Origin: Mycteria americana
Lineage: Eukaryota > Chordata > Aves > Ciconiiformes > Ciconiidae
Reading direction: 5' to 3'
Assembly (NCBI RefSeq): GCF_035582795.1
Contig: NC_134368.1
Span: forward strand, 27,694,001 to 27,758,000
Length of the DNA: 64,000 bases
Made by a program: the position numbers and the translations under genes. Shown piece after piece: positions 34,613 to 47,228 of the stretch; positions within the stretch are counted from its first letter, which is position 1; each line of letters opens with the position of its first letter. The notes under the pieces were generated by a model. It saw only the letters and a list, made by a program, of their open reading frames with translations, searched no databases and had not been told where the DNA came from.

Positions 34613-37514
34613 AGAGGGGTAAGGTATGATGAATGAACACCCAAATGTCAACTTGAAGATGTTCTGAAACAGAAGCTATTTGTGTTAATGCTGCAAGTAA
34701 CAGAATACCCACTGAATTGGTTGGTGGTGTGTTTCCTTACAGGAGACAGTATTGGAACAGGCTTTTCTCCTACCTGTGGTTAAAAGAGATCTGCTGGCTA
34801 ATGCTGAATGTGATCCTTGGCTAGCTGGTGTGCGCTTACTAACTTGTGTTAGGGAGGCCTCAAAAGAGGCTATACTACCTGTCCCTTCCAAAATGACCTA
34901 AAAAAGGAGAAACCCACAGTGCATGAATTTTTAATAGAAGGATGAAATTTGGGGTTCAAGGGGGAACAAAGATATTTGATATAGATTACATATTGCTTGG
35001 CCTCAACTCTGTGACTTTCTCTGGAAACTATTCTTACCTGAGTCTAGCTGCTATTTATCTGCAGTTTGTTGCTGATACCTCAGGTAGCTGTAAGAAGGGA
35101 TGAAACACCTTTCAACTTAGGCCTTTCTTCTAATGTGTCGTGTCCCAGTCTGCGCCTGCCAGCCATGTTGTACGGTGCTGGGTGACTTATGTTCTTAGGT
35201 GGTCACTGGTGCTCTGTGTATGCTGCAAAATTCCCGGCTTCCAGGCTTTTTTGAAGGGTAATTCAAAATGCAAGCTTTGATTAAATCTGTGTGGTCTGAA
35301 GGTGTTGGTGTTGGGCCTTGTTGCTGCTCATACAACTGCCTGATAGCTGAAGGTAGCAGGGGGTTGCAACACATTTTAACTTGAATTCTGGGGATTAGTT
35401 AAAGCTCAGACTGCTTTAATTCTGAACGTTGGTCTCCTTCAGTTTCTGTTAGCAGGGAGGTGAAAGCTACCTGCCGAGAAAAGGTCTGTTACGTGTCACT
35501 CGCTGTTCTCTAGAACAGCATCTTACTCTGCCTGTTAGTGGAAGTTGTCGCAGGGTGGAGGGAGGCCTCCTGGGGCATCTCCGCTGCAGCCTCCTGCACC
35601 AGCGCAGGCTCGGAGCCATGCCTGCGGCTCAGGCTGCTTAGCAACGAAGCCTGCAAGAGAGGAAATGCAGGTGGCACGAGTGCAGGAGGATGGAAGGAGC
35701 AATAAGAATCAGATGTGGTAGGAGGAGGGGGCAGGAGAGAGGGCAGAGCCCAGTCAGCTGTATGCTGTACCGGGGGGAGCATGCTTTAATTCTGCAGGGG
35801 AGTCTTTTCATGCCTTTAAGGCCATTGTGGAGGGTAACTGCTGTAACTGTGTCTGTGTACGGTTATGCAGGCAGGTAGTCAATGCTGAAGCAACCTGAAA
35901 GCGCCTCTGAGATACCCTTGTATTTTTTACAGTGATTGCAGCAGTCCAATGTTTCTGGCTTTGTTTTTTCTTTTTTTTTTTTAAATCTAGCAGTATAAAT
36001 TTCCAGTGCTACTAAAGTTATTTTAGTCTTTTATAAACTTCTCTTTCACTCTTTTGCTCAAGCTTCTGGGTTAAGAATCTACTGAAAGGCAACATCTGAA
36101 TAATTTTGGCCTCATGGTAAAAACAGGGAAAAGGTTGTGACAGACCTTTCTTATTTTCTCACCTTCTGGTCCCAGGTACAGCTTCAAAGGATGGAAATAA
36201 CTAAGGAATGAATGTTATCTGTCCGCTCATGTATAACATCACTAGCAAGGCTGTTTTCCCCTACTAAAATTACAACAGGGGCTTGGCAAACAGCTGGGCT
36301 TTCCTCTAAAACAGCCTGGACAGAAAGAGGAAGATGAGTTGCTGGGAATGGCAAAGATCTTGGGAGTTGGGATACAGTTGCTTCGGATGAAGGAGGTCTC
36401 AAACAATGGGTGAGGAACTGTACACTGAATAGATGGAAGCTTTTGCAATACTCATGGCACAGCTGTTCCAGATGTGCTACTGCATTCAGAAGAAAAGTCA
36501 CGATGCATGGAAGTGTGTATGTGCTAAGTCAAGACCATATAGAATAAGCCATAAATAGAAAAGATGGAGGATGTTTTAAAGTCATATCAGGTGTGTATAA
36601 TCCCAAAACAAATGTGGTTTTGTGTTTTCCAGCTAGTTTTACCTACTTGCAAGTTTTTCAATTTTAATCTTTGCCCATTGTTTCACACTTCAGCAGAAGT
36701 GATTGGACCAAGAGGTGTAAATGTCTGTAGGCTTTTTTAGAGTGCTGTGAATCAAAACACATTGGTTTTGTGAGAAGATGCTCTCTGGTAACTTAATATT
36801 TTCTGTTACTCACATCTTATCTAAAGCAAGGCTCATTTTGTTTCTTGTCTCTGCTTGTTTTCTCCTTTTTGTATTTTTATCTTAAATCTGTAGTTCCATA
36901 TGGAACTGCTGCCGTTCCTTGATTTCCTGTGCATCTTCCTTAAGTAAATTAGCTCTTTTGACCCTGTCAATTTCTTATCTAAAACCCCACATGGTTTTCC
37001 TGAATTTATGCTTGAATTTTCATGGTGACAATTACTGAGAAGGGCAGGAACTTGTGAAGCCTGTTTTGTGTTTTATGCCCGCTCTGAAAGAAACCTGTGA
37101 CTGGCTGTTGCCACTACTGCTCTTCCAGATATGTGAGGAGTCTACTGAGCAAATTACTTAATTTGAATTAACAGGTTCCTGCCATTTTTGTGCAGCCTTC
37201 CAGAGGCGGACTTTTAACTGTTAATATATGGAACTATCCTTGAAAATATTTGAGGAAAATTTTAAGAATCTCAGGTAGGATTTCAGGCTTATCTGTTTAG
37301 ACCTGCGCATTGCTAATTTAGAACCGTAATCCAGGGTTCGCTGTGCACAATCTTACCGTTTTCTTAACAGTTTTCTTCTCTGCTATGTTGAAAGCTGCAG
37401 TTAACCTGTTCTGTAGGTGGCAGCATTGGGAAGCTTTCAGCAACAAGTTCAATTCAGGAGCTGCCAATGGCAAAACAGATCCAGGCACAATGTTATTCAA
37501 CCACGTATGTAATG
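34613..37514. other. Intergenic DNA, no recognised gene
   Basis: A 52-codon plus-strand frame with a good acceptor (TTTCCTTACAG, exon-like from 34743 to TAA at 34899) is noted as a weak oddity. The interval also has a moderately GC-rich patch near 35,520-35,780 without clear promoter features. One CTCF-like motif is listed separately. Confidence 0.5.
37410..37423 (+). promoter_or_regulatory. Candidate CTCF-binding motif
   Basis: TCTGTAGGTGGCAG agrees with the 14-position CTCF consensus at 12 positions, including the whole AGGTGGCAG core. It is a motif match only. Confidence 0.3.
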
Positions 37515-37590
37515 TAAAGTCCACAGGTAGTCCTACCGCTTTCAGTGGGGCCACTCACATGCTTAAGCACACTTCTGATTTCAGAGCCAA
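37515..37590. repeat. Ancient dispersed repeat fragment, family not assigned
   Basis: 'TAGTCCTACCGCTTTCAGTG', 'GGGCCACTCACATGCTTAAG' and 'CACACTTCTGATTTCAGAG' resemble a repeat seen widely in bird, crocodile and turtle DNA (consensus near '...GACTTCAGTGGGACTACTCACATGCTTAAG...'). The family name is uncertain. Confidence 0.5.
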
Positions 37591-38259
37591 ATGTCCAATC
37601 CTTAATTTCGTCAAAAATTAACTTAGGCGTGATGTAATGTCCAAAGCCTCTTATGCATTTCAATAGCCTTTGGCTTAGGTCCGTAGCTTATTTGCAGCTG
37701 ATACAGCACCACACCACCTCTTTGTCCAGTATATACCGCTGTACAGTATACGTACTACTATTTCCATGCTCGATAGGATTCTTTTTGGGGGGAGTAAGGA
37801 AAGAAAGAGTGGGAATAACTCCAGCAGCATCCAGCTTTTGATGGACAGACCACTTAATCTATAAATATTTAAGACGGAGAAGTAGTTACCTGAAAAAGGG
37901 AACTAGACATACTAGTATCCTCTGCCTCTGACGCAAAGGCACCGGCAAGCTCTAGGGGCCAGTCCCACCAGCCTGTGTGCTGGGCGTAGGGAGAAAACAA
38001 GAGACTGGCAACAAACCTCGCAGTCACAGGATCCCTCTCCTGGTGCTGCTGACAGCCAAGAAGAGGCTGATGACAGGACTGCAGCTCAGTGAGACTGGAC
38101 CAAATGGCAGCAAACAAGAAATGGGAAAAGTGCAGCCAGAAGCTGAGTAACAGCACTAAAATTCCTTTGTGACCAAAGGGATTAAAATATCACTTGCGTT
38201 TTGTCTTTTTTAAATTCTTGCACAGGGTGATACTAAGTTGTAGGGAGTGTTTGACGTCC

Positions 38260-39045
38260 CAAATGCTTCAAACGCAAGGGACCTCAGTAGATGAGAGGAT
38301 GGGGCTAGAAGAAACCTCATAGAGTTCAACACGGTGAGGTGCAGAGCTTGACACCTGGCTGAAGCCACAGCCTGTCTATACACAGGTTGGGAGGCGATGG
38401 GCCGGGTTGCAGCCCTGCTTGACAGGCCCTGGGGGTTACGGCAGGTGCCAAGTTGAATATAAGCCCATATGTTGTGTGCTCTCCTTGCGAGTAAGGGAAA
38501 TTGCATACCATGTTGGGAGGAGCGAGGCCAGCAGATAGAGGGAAGTTATTATCCATCTCTACTTGTCACTGGTGAGGCTGCACCTGGAATAGCGTGTTCA
38601 GTTCTGGGTGTTTGTTTCCTCCTCCCAGTCCAAGAAGGACATGGAGGAATCTGGAGAGGGTCCAGCAGAAGGCTACTGAGGAGGATGTGGAGCATATGGC
38701 CTACACAGAGAGGTTGGTGGAGCTGGGCGTGTATAGTCTGGCATGAAGGAGACTAAGGGAGGATCTAATTGTAGCCTACAACTACTTCAAGGGCAGTTGC
38801 AAAGATGACAAAGCCACTTTTTTTCTTGGTAGTAGGAGATGGTATATCAAAGGGCAGTAACCACAAATTGCGGCTTGGAAGGTTCAGTTCGGGACATTCA
38901 GAAACTGGTAGAGTACTTCTTCTCTGGGAAGGTAGTACAGTACTGGAACAAGTCATCAGAGAAACGGGGGCATCTCCATCCTTGGAATTTTGCAAGGGAC
39001 CAGGATTTAACAACCAGCTTTTGTTAAACTGCCCCGGGTTACCTG
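38260..39045 (+). mobile_element. CR1 LINE fragment, plus orientation (about 790 bp)
   Basis: It is collinear with the bird CR1 body: '...GGATGGGGCTAGAAGAAACC', 'GGTGAGGCTGCACCTGGAAT', 'GTTCAGTTCTGGGTG', 'GTCCAGCAGAAGGCTACTGA', 'AGGTTGGTGGAGCTGGGCGT', 'CAACTACTTCAAGGGCAG', 'TACTGGAACAAGTCATCAGAG' and 'CATCTCCATCCTTGGAA'. This covers the end of the reverse transcriptase reading frame and part of the 3' region. Stops and frameshifts show it is dead. The right end is approximate, and the terminal 8-bp repeats are not seen. Confidence 0.93.
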
Positions 39046-39984
39046 TTACAGTATGAAAAACTGGAACAGTGATCAGTGTTGCTCCAGCCTTGGGAACAGA
39101 GCGTTGTGCTCCTTGACGAGGAGCTAATTGTGATTCTCCTGCCTGGGCCGTGCGTGGGAGAGCCGTTCCTCGCAGGAAGAGCTGGAGGCTGATGCTGCTG
39201 AGGGCTGGGGTGGAAGGACGAGAATGGCTGCAGGAACAGCAGCTGATGTGTCTAGGAGGAGGCACAGGTTTTGTCACTGATGGGAGGGCTGTCTCTTCAC
39301 AAAGAGCTGGGGAAAGCAGAGGCTAGGGGCAGATCTGAGGTAGCTCTTCCACAGTCAATGAATCAAACAGAAGTATGGGGAGTCCCTCCCTGAGGATGTG
39401 TGTAACATCCCTAAGGGTGACAGGGAACCCTACTGGGAACGGGGTGCAGGAAAAAGAGGGGAGAATGCTTGATAGCGAAAATCAGAAAAGGAGAGAATTC
39501 CTGCTTGTTTTTTAACAGTCATCTTTCAAGCAGTACCATAAACGACGTGAGATGGTTTAATGAAGTTTCCCAACCCCTTAAAGAATTGCTGTGCATTGGA
39601 AATGAAGTTCTAGATGAAGCCTGATGCACAAGTAATAAGCAACATAGAACTGATTTGAAAATTTCTTAGATGACTTTCAGATGTGGTTAGCTGATATTGC
39701 AAGGCCTGCAGCAAGATATAAAAAGTGAGGAGATCTGCATGATGTTGGAGGAACAAGACTGGACAAAGGTTTTCCAGTGGGTTTAGCATTCCAAGCAGAG
39801 TACTATAAAAAACAAGACAGTCAATTCCATTGCTTAAGAACACTCAGTACCATACTGAGAGGTATTATTACTTACAGCACTGTAGCCAGACTGAATTGCA
39901 TTTTCTTTTCAAGTCTTTATACATGCACATGTTAACATCTTACCAAAACAGCTTCCACTCTTAATGTATGGAGAGTGGGAGAAA
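39046..39984. other. Intergenic DNA, nothing clearly recognised
   Basis: The first 400 bp are purine-rich and could include further decayed repeat, but no family can be named. Confidence 0.45.
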
Positions 39985-40095
39985 TGCAGTTTTACTGTCC
40001 CCACTTTGCAAGTAAGGAACTGAGACATAGATTCAGTGATTTGCCTAAGGTGATACTTGAAATTGATGGCAGAGTTGGAATTTAAACTAACTTTA
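39985..40095 (+). mobile_element. MIR-type SINE relic, plus orientation
   Basis: 'TACTGTCCCCACTTTGCAAG', 'GGAACTGAGACATAGATTCAG', 'TGATTTGCCTAAGGTGATAC' and 'GGCAGAGTTGGAATTTAAAC' follow the MIR core ('...CAGATGAGGAAACTGAGGC...GTGACTTGCCCAAGGTCAC...GGCAGAGC...GGATTYGAACCC') in order. MIRs are rare and strongly decayed in birds. Confidence 0.78.
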
Positions 40096-41896
40096 TAACT
40101 ACATGTGGAGCTTTTTGCAGGCAGAGTTTTATATTTACACTAGTTTGGCTTTGGGCCTGAGTTAATATACCCTACCTCTTAGCATGGCTTATTAGCTAAA
40201 GCTCAGTGTTAGGCTAACCACAACTTGATTGACTTGGAGAACAGTCAGGTGAACTCATGTCTGTCTGCAAAAGAGGGTCTGTATTGACGTATAGTCCCTT
40301 GAGTCCCCTTCTAATGCCTCAAGATATTTAACCAGTAGACTTCTGTTGTATCACAATTCAAGAAATGTTACTTTCTCCCTCCTTTTTCCCCTCCCATCCC
40401 ACAAAAATGTTTAGCAACACAGGGAAGTTGAGGAGTATGCATGAATCTGAACTGTAGATGATTAGAGAAAAGAGGCTGGTTGCAGTATTCAGGCTTTCTG
40501 ACATACAGAAGAGTCAGGTGGCAAAGTTGTGGCCACATTCCCAGTGGTTTTATGGAATGGTTTGAAGAAGTATTGATGAAGGAACAAGATTGTTCAGAAA
40601 ATAATATCATTATTTGGCTACCTTGATACTTTCTCTGACTTTAACAACCATTCTTTCTCCTTTTGCTGAACAATGGACCTGAAGGTCAAGTCGTGCCAAT
40701 AAACAACGTATTTGTCAGGATCAATTTTCACTGGACAAAGCAAGAGAAGGGGTTAGATGCTGGGTGGTTAATTTTTCCCTACTTCAGAAAGCGGCTATTA
40801 GAGGTTTCTGATGCAGCCCAATGCTACATACAGAGGCAGATGTGATCTCCCTTAAGTATGGCACACAGTTGGGGATTTTCGATTTTCTGTATCCCAACAA
40901 GCCCTTCTGGCAACAAGTCATAAAGTAATACCTGCTGTGTTTTGAGAAATGATCGGCACAGGCAGCAGTGACGACAAACTCGCCTATAAAATGTCATGCA
41001 AATCTTTTGTAGAAGGTGGCAAAATCCTCTGTTTGGTTTGAATCGGTCCGATGCATGTTCACGGCCCTGGATCAGGCTGTGAGGCTTTAGGAAAGTTTTT
41101 CTGCAGGCACACAGTTGCTCTTTGGGAAAGTGCAGTGTTTCAGGGCAACGAGAAACTGCTGGTTAAGCAGCTGGGGATCTTGCACAACATATTTTACCAA
41201 AGTTGCTTCATTTCTACTGCACCATATGCCGTGGCTGCTGCAGGGATACATGTCACTCAGATGACTGACTTCAATCCTTTGCTTAGTGGATATCCTTACG
41301 TGGATAGCTCACGGTTGCCACTCCTGAGGCTTGCAATAGGAGAGAGTCCCAGGAGAGCCTGCGACCCCTGCCTGTGTTTCCCGCAGGGAATATGCTTGCT
41401 ATGGTGCGAGCTGAGAACCACACACTCATTGAGAGACTGAAAAAACATGGGAAGAAATTAGTTTAAAATCTCTTTGGTTTTCAAGACTTGAGATATTTCT
41501 CCCACCAGCAGTTAACAATATGCAGGTCTTGGGGGAATTTTTATCCTATAGGCTTAGCTGGCACATTTGAAAGGAGAATCCACAAGTACACCTGGGCCCC
41601 TGCGAGGTGCAATCAAAAGGAGAGAAATAATGCTTTTCACAAAACGGAAACATTAGCTCCATAGCAACGTTATTTTTGTTACTGACGTTCATTTGATACA
41701 TGCATATCAGAAAATGTCATTTTATCACTTTGCCAGTAGACCCCATTAGATTCAGTGCAGCAGGGAAAGTTCTCTGCTCAAATACGCTAGATAAATTCAG
41801 CTCCTAGGCTGCAACAGGAGCACTTATTTTTAATTACTACATACCACTTGGGCTGTGATTTTACAAAGCACCTCAGCTCATGGTTAGTCCATGATT

Positions 41897-41980
41897 TCAA
41901 CTGAAATCAAGCCTTCAGTTAGGCTCGAACACATGGTTGAAGTTATGTATAGGCTGAAGTGATTTCCTTAGTCAGATACT
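41897..41980. repeat. Possible second copy of the ancient dispersed repeat at 37,515
   Basis: 'TCAACTGAAATCAAG', 'CACATGGTTGAAGTTATG' and 'CTGAAGTGATTTCCTTAGTC' resemble the decayed '...CACATGCTTAAAGTTAAGC...CTTAAGTGCTTTCCTG...' pattern. The match is weak. Confidence 0.35.
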
Positions 41981-42610
41981 TGATGATATTTCCACATCTG
42001 CTTAGATTCAGAGCCTGATCCCATCATGCTAGGAGGGCAAAAATCCATTTGCTTTCAAGCGGAAGCCCCTCACTTGGTATTTTTCACTCTGGATTGGACA
42101 GGGAATTAGCAAACTGCCACTCCTTCTTACAAAATTATACCGATTCTACTACATCAAGCGGGACAGCTTTCCTTAGAATGATTAAACTTTTCCAGGATTT
42201 CATATCCTCACTCATCAGACTCCATTTACCGCAGGAAATTACAGTTAAGCTGTATGAAGACTTTCCCTCACTAAATCCAATGTTTATAAATTATAACCAG
42301 GCAGAAAATGTGAATCTCAACAATGCAACTATAGTCTGAAGTGTGAGCGTTCCCAAGTTCAACTGCTTTCCCAAATATTTTTTACCACAGCAGTAACATG
42401 AGTTTGTATAAATAAAGTATACATTTTTAGCATATTTGCACACTGCAATATAATAGATAACGTTTGTGTGTATTAGAAGAGCGCAGACCTGTGTGGGCTG
42501 TCTCTGCCTTTGTTCCCAGACAGGAGATTTTTTTGGACTTTTCACCAGCGGTGACCACCAACAGAGCAACTTCCCTCTGTTCGGGGTTTTTTTCATAAGA
42601 ATGCTGCTGG

Positions 42611-42654
42611 AAAGCTTCTTAAGAAATAAGCTTTATAAAGCTTCTTAAGAAATA
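42611..42654. repeat. 18-bp perfect direct repeat containing a palindrome
   Basis: AAAGCTTCTTAAGAAATA occurs at 42611-42628 and 42637-42654, a period of 26 bp. Each copy includes the 10-bp palindrome TTCTTAAGAA. Confidence 0.85.
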
Positions 42655-45600
42655 AAACAATAACAAGTTGGATATGGTTTATCCAGTCGCACATTATTCT
42701 TCATGCTTATGGCAAGATCTCAATATTCTTCCTTCCAGTACTGCAGCAGTTAGGCCAACATACATTCCTTGTTATATCCGTATAATAACTTCATACGTAG
42801 AAGACATGCCAACAGGTGAAGGGAAGGCTCTCTCTAGAGCAGAGAGCAGAACTAGCAGCAATGAGGGCCAGAGCCGGTCACACAGTTTATCTTTAGGTTT
42901 TCTTGCACTGTGCTGAACAAATCACTGACTGGACCCAGCTTCGTTATTTTCTCTTATGTACGTAACAGATTTAATACCTTATTCACATTGTGTAAAATAT
43001 GCAGCATACAACATAGATCATCATAATATAGAGAATAATGTAAAAACTTTAGGTCTAAATAAGAAATCATAAAACCTAAACACAGTCAATACATCCTGCA
43101 TGGTACTTCTTTAAAATGCTTGAGATAGAGCTACTGCTCACAAGCATATTCACATGTAAGAGGAAAAGGATTTGTTAGGAACAAAAAGAAGATCGATTAT
43201 TGCGTTGAATTTAAGGATAGTTTATTATACACTGACTACTACAATAGGCTACGTTTTAAATTCTAGGTTTCAAATTTTTAGGATTTAAATTAGGCTCTTA
43301 GTACCTAAACTTGGTGCAGAGAGACTGGCCTCAACTATATTTTGTTGAGCTCCTCTTCTTTATGGATGGCTGCAAGCGATCCCTCCAGGTATCCCCCTAG
43401 AACACTGCCAAAGTCACTTAATAAAATCAACAGCGGTGAATGTATGGGGTGGGGTGTGTAAAGTAGGGAACTCTGACACCGGGTTAATGCTTGGCCATGG
43501 CAGAGTGAGTGGCCAGCCCCTTGGGGAGAGGACTTCACCCTTTGACTCTACACGGAACCAAAAACAGTTAAACCAGGCATGACACTCAGCATTCCCATTT
43601 AGGACCAGCTTTAAAAAGGAAAATAGCTCCACTGTGCACTGACAAATTCAGCTTAATTGAAAATGATAGCACCCAGGAGAATTCTGGCCCGTGACCTAGA
43701 TAAAACAGAGGCAAACCATTGTGTGACTGCATCTCTTTAGTAAATGTAGTACCACAGTCAGCAGTCTGCAGTCTGCAAAAATACTCATTTTCAAAGCAAG
43801 CTTTCAGAATGACTTCTGTTTCAGGGCGGGAACACAGATGCAGGAACTAGAAAGGGCTTTCAACGCCTGCTTGTTTGTTTATTTATAGTCATTCTTATCT
43901 GGGGCAAAATAAATGCTTGTACATATTTTATTTGCAAATAAAGCATGAACAGTGAAATCCATAACAGAGCAAAAGGGCACACAGTGGTGCCCTTAAAAAT
44001 CTGTCCTGTGTATGTAAGATAACTAGCTGGAGGAAACCTATGCAAATACTATCAAACATGCATATACTTTGTAAGCTGTAAAAAGAAAGAAATCACCCAG
44101 AATGTAGGAAAGTGCTCTAAAACTCATGTAATTTCTTGTAGAGAATTATAGTTGACCTTTCTGCATTGCAAAAGGAAAGGACACCCGAAATTATTGGAAC
44201 AGACTACTGGAAAAGGCTTCCCAAACTACAGCCAGTGCATGCTTACGGTATTCAGATATACAACTACTGCCCACAGTACAGAAGGACAGACCTCTCATTT
44301 CATGGTTCATTTAAAACTATAGCTGATCTGACAAAATGTTCATGGTCCGGAATGGTCTTTTTATATAGATCCGTACTGTATTCTAACATACAGATTTTGT
44401 ACTTGAATCGGTAGTGAGTTTCACTGATGTCTTGTGGCCCAAATGTGTGTGCTTGTTTTAGTACCTCTCTAAGTCTGCCAGTCCGGGAAGCCTCCAGGAT
44501 GAGACACAACAGACGGACAGAAGCAACCCAGGTCTGCATTCCGTCACAGCAGCCACGCAGCATGAGCGATGCTGGAGTTTAGCTGGCATGCAATGATCTG
44601 GGGATTGTTTTCCAGAATGGTCTTTGCCTTAAGATATCCCCTCTATTCCCACCATATCTCGATGGGTAACAGCTTCCCTCGGTCGTGCACAGAATATCTC
44701 TGCCCAAGAGGGCTAATGACCCTCATTGTCATGCCCTTATTCTTGTGGAGTATCATCTTACTCTGTGCTACTTTCTACAGGCTGGTGGGCATTTAGAAAA
44801 GACAAGTATTCACTTAGATGACAAAGGAAGGTGTCAGTGGTGAAAAAACTACACGTCTGTATTTCTGGAATGGCAGCATCTAGACTCTCATCTCAGCTAG
44901 TCAGACTTCTGTGATTTAATGACGATTTTGTTACCTCTCTGGAGCTAAGATCCTAAGCATTAGTCATGCTGGAAGGCACATTTTAGTTCTCCCTGCTCAT
45001 TCAAAATATTTTCCCCAAACCTAAGATGACTAAGGCTTTTGAAAAGATAACACAGCATTTTCTGTGAATACCAAATACATTTTAAAAGTAGTTTTCAGTA
45101 GTGACAGACTTTAAACTGTTTCTTTTAAAAATGTCTGTGAACTTTTGTCTTACTTCTTTTGTTTTCATATTCTCAGAGTTGTTTTGCAAGTAGCTTTTTG
45201 CCAGTGTTGAACATGGAAGCACATTGCTGTAAGCAGGCACAAGAAATTCAGCTGCACAGTGAAGCTGGTTTTTTCCATCTTACGTCCTCCAGAATCAGGG
45301 TCTGAATGAAGCAAGTTCAGGCAAGAAGACATTATAAAAGCAACTGGAGTTAATAATTCCTTTCATTTAGCTTAAGAACAGTTCATCCAGTTTCTTCAGG
45401 GTCATAAAACCAACTCCTAAGCCAGCTGAAGCTGGTGGCAAAACGCCCAGTGATGGTAAATGGTACCACATTAGATCCTGGGTCTTCTTTTATTGCCCTC
45501 ACCGAAATCTACAGACTTACAGAGGCAGAGAGAGAGTTTCCAAACCAAAGCCATTATTGCCCAAAGCAATGAGGATGCTTACTGATAAGCCACAGTGCTG

Positions 45601-46840
45601 TGGCCAACTGGTAGAAAAAAGCAGGAGGGCTGAGCGGTCAGGCTAGGTCACCGGAGCCTTACATTAAACACCCTGCTCTGCCACCAGCTTTCTCGAGCAA
45701 ACTACACACTGCTAATTCCTCAGTGAACGGCGAGCGTGGCAAAGCCCCGCTCCCGCACACGCTGGCACTCAGGGAAACCTCAGCCTTCAGTTTGGTAGCA
45801 CGATCCCCTACAAAACCAATGGGAGGAATGAAGGGCTTACGGTTGGGGAGCACAGAAAGCAACCAGCTGAGTGGGGCATTGCTTAAACTAGCTGGTGGGA
45901 AATACTGAGTCTAGGCACAGATGTACTCCAAAAGGAGTTAAACTCGTTGTGATGGCAAGAGGGAGGTGTTTATCCTTGCTTAAAACTCTTACCATGAATA
46001 CTCTCCTAATGTTAGGTGCCCTTTTGAATGAGAGAAAAAGAAGAGACATAACAGACAGCCCTGGGTTATGTTCCTTCTCTGGCTAGGCTTCTTCTCCTGC
46101 TCTGCAGCCAAAACATGCACTGAAGCCCTCTATGTTTAACTAAGTTTAACTACTAAGCTATTTGGCACTTCATGGTGAATGGTTCTCTCTCCTTCTTCCA
46201 GCAGCGGTCCTCCACTTGGTAAGCAATGAATAGTCACTGGAATAGGGGCCTGAATCTGACTCTTCCACATCAGTTTCTAACTCCTCATCATGAAGTCAAC
46301 ACCTCAACATCTCTCCTTGGCTTAATGTATATCCAGTTTCTTTACGCTAACCGTAATTCAGAGAGCTGTACAACTCACTGTACACTGTAACAGTCTGCTG
46401 GTGGTCGCCAGCTCCTAAAATACAGAAGCACCAGCTGCAGGTACAATAGGGAGCTGAAGGTAGACCCCTGACCTCCCGGACAGAGCCTTTGCCACTGGGT
46501 GATAACTGGAAATGCACACCAAGAATTGTAAGACTGCTCAATTCTGTCTTGTGCAAAGCCTCACCTAAGTACCTTTACTAGCCTACCCCCTTGGCAAGGG
46601 GAAGGCCAAGTTTAAGAGTCCCCTGGCCCTTAATGAGACCACCAAGCAGCTCTGTGTTTCCAGGAGATGGAGGCCCACTAGAAAGAAACAAATGTGAGAT
46701 TGGGACAACACTGGCAGAAAAATATGGTCTGAGGGAACGAGGGGGGAAAGCTGAACAAGTTTTCTGAGGATTTCAGTAATGCCTAAAGATTCAGTGCAGT
46801 GCTCAGAGTTTTCTGTTGGATTTAATGCTTAGTTCCAGCT

Positions 46841-46878
46841 GATGGTTAAAACAGATGGTTAAAACAGGTTAAAACCTG
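46841..46878. repeat. 13-bp tandem repeat plus near-palindrome
   Basis: GATGGTTAAAACA occurs twice in tandem (46841-46866). It is followed by GGTTAAAACC, giving three GGTTAAAAC cores in 34 bp. Confidence 0.8.
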
Positions 46879-47159
46879 GTTGCTGAAGGTACAAAATAAG
46901 GCTTTTGAAGGCAATGAGACCTCAGTTTGCAGGCTGGTGCTGTGTTCCTTCTATAGATGGCACTGTAACTTACCAAATGCTTTGCTTCCCTGCCCATTAT
47001 TTTTTCTGATGCTATCAGCATTATGCCATCTCAAAAAGGCACATTGAAGGTAAAAAAAACTCAAAACCATCAGTAACATCGAGATGCACCTCAAATCACA
47101 AGTGTGAACTCTGGTCTCAAGAGCATTATAGCATTATACAGGATCTGACAAAAAAGCAC

Positions 47160-47228
47160 CCTCGTTCAGTATCCAGCCTCTGTGAACGGCCAATAGCGTG
47201 ACCTTGGGGCAGAATATCAGAGGAGACT
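47160..47228 (-). mobile_element. Old CR1 3' tail fragment, minus orientation
   Basis: 'TTCAGTATCCAGCCTCTGTG', 'AACGGCCAATAGCG' and 'GGGGCAGAATATCAGAGGAG' resemble the reverse complement of the tail of the older CR1 family ('...CCTCTGGGGCACCTGGCATTGGCCACTG...GGATACTGG...'). It is short and decayed. Confidence 0.5.

Larger units (their letters stand above)
40096..47159. other. Intergenic DNA, no gene seen
   Basis: AT-rich with chance frames. The contents that could be named are given separately: an ancient repeat near 41,897, direct repeats at 42,611 and 46,841. Confidence 0.5.

Noticed and set aside
38765-39277. 170-codon minus-strand frame
   Set aside because: It is partly antisense to the CR1 copy at 38,260-39,045; no protein resemblance.
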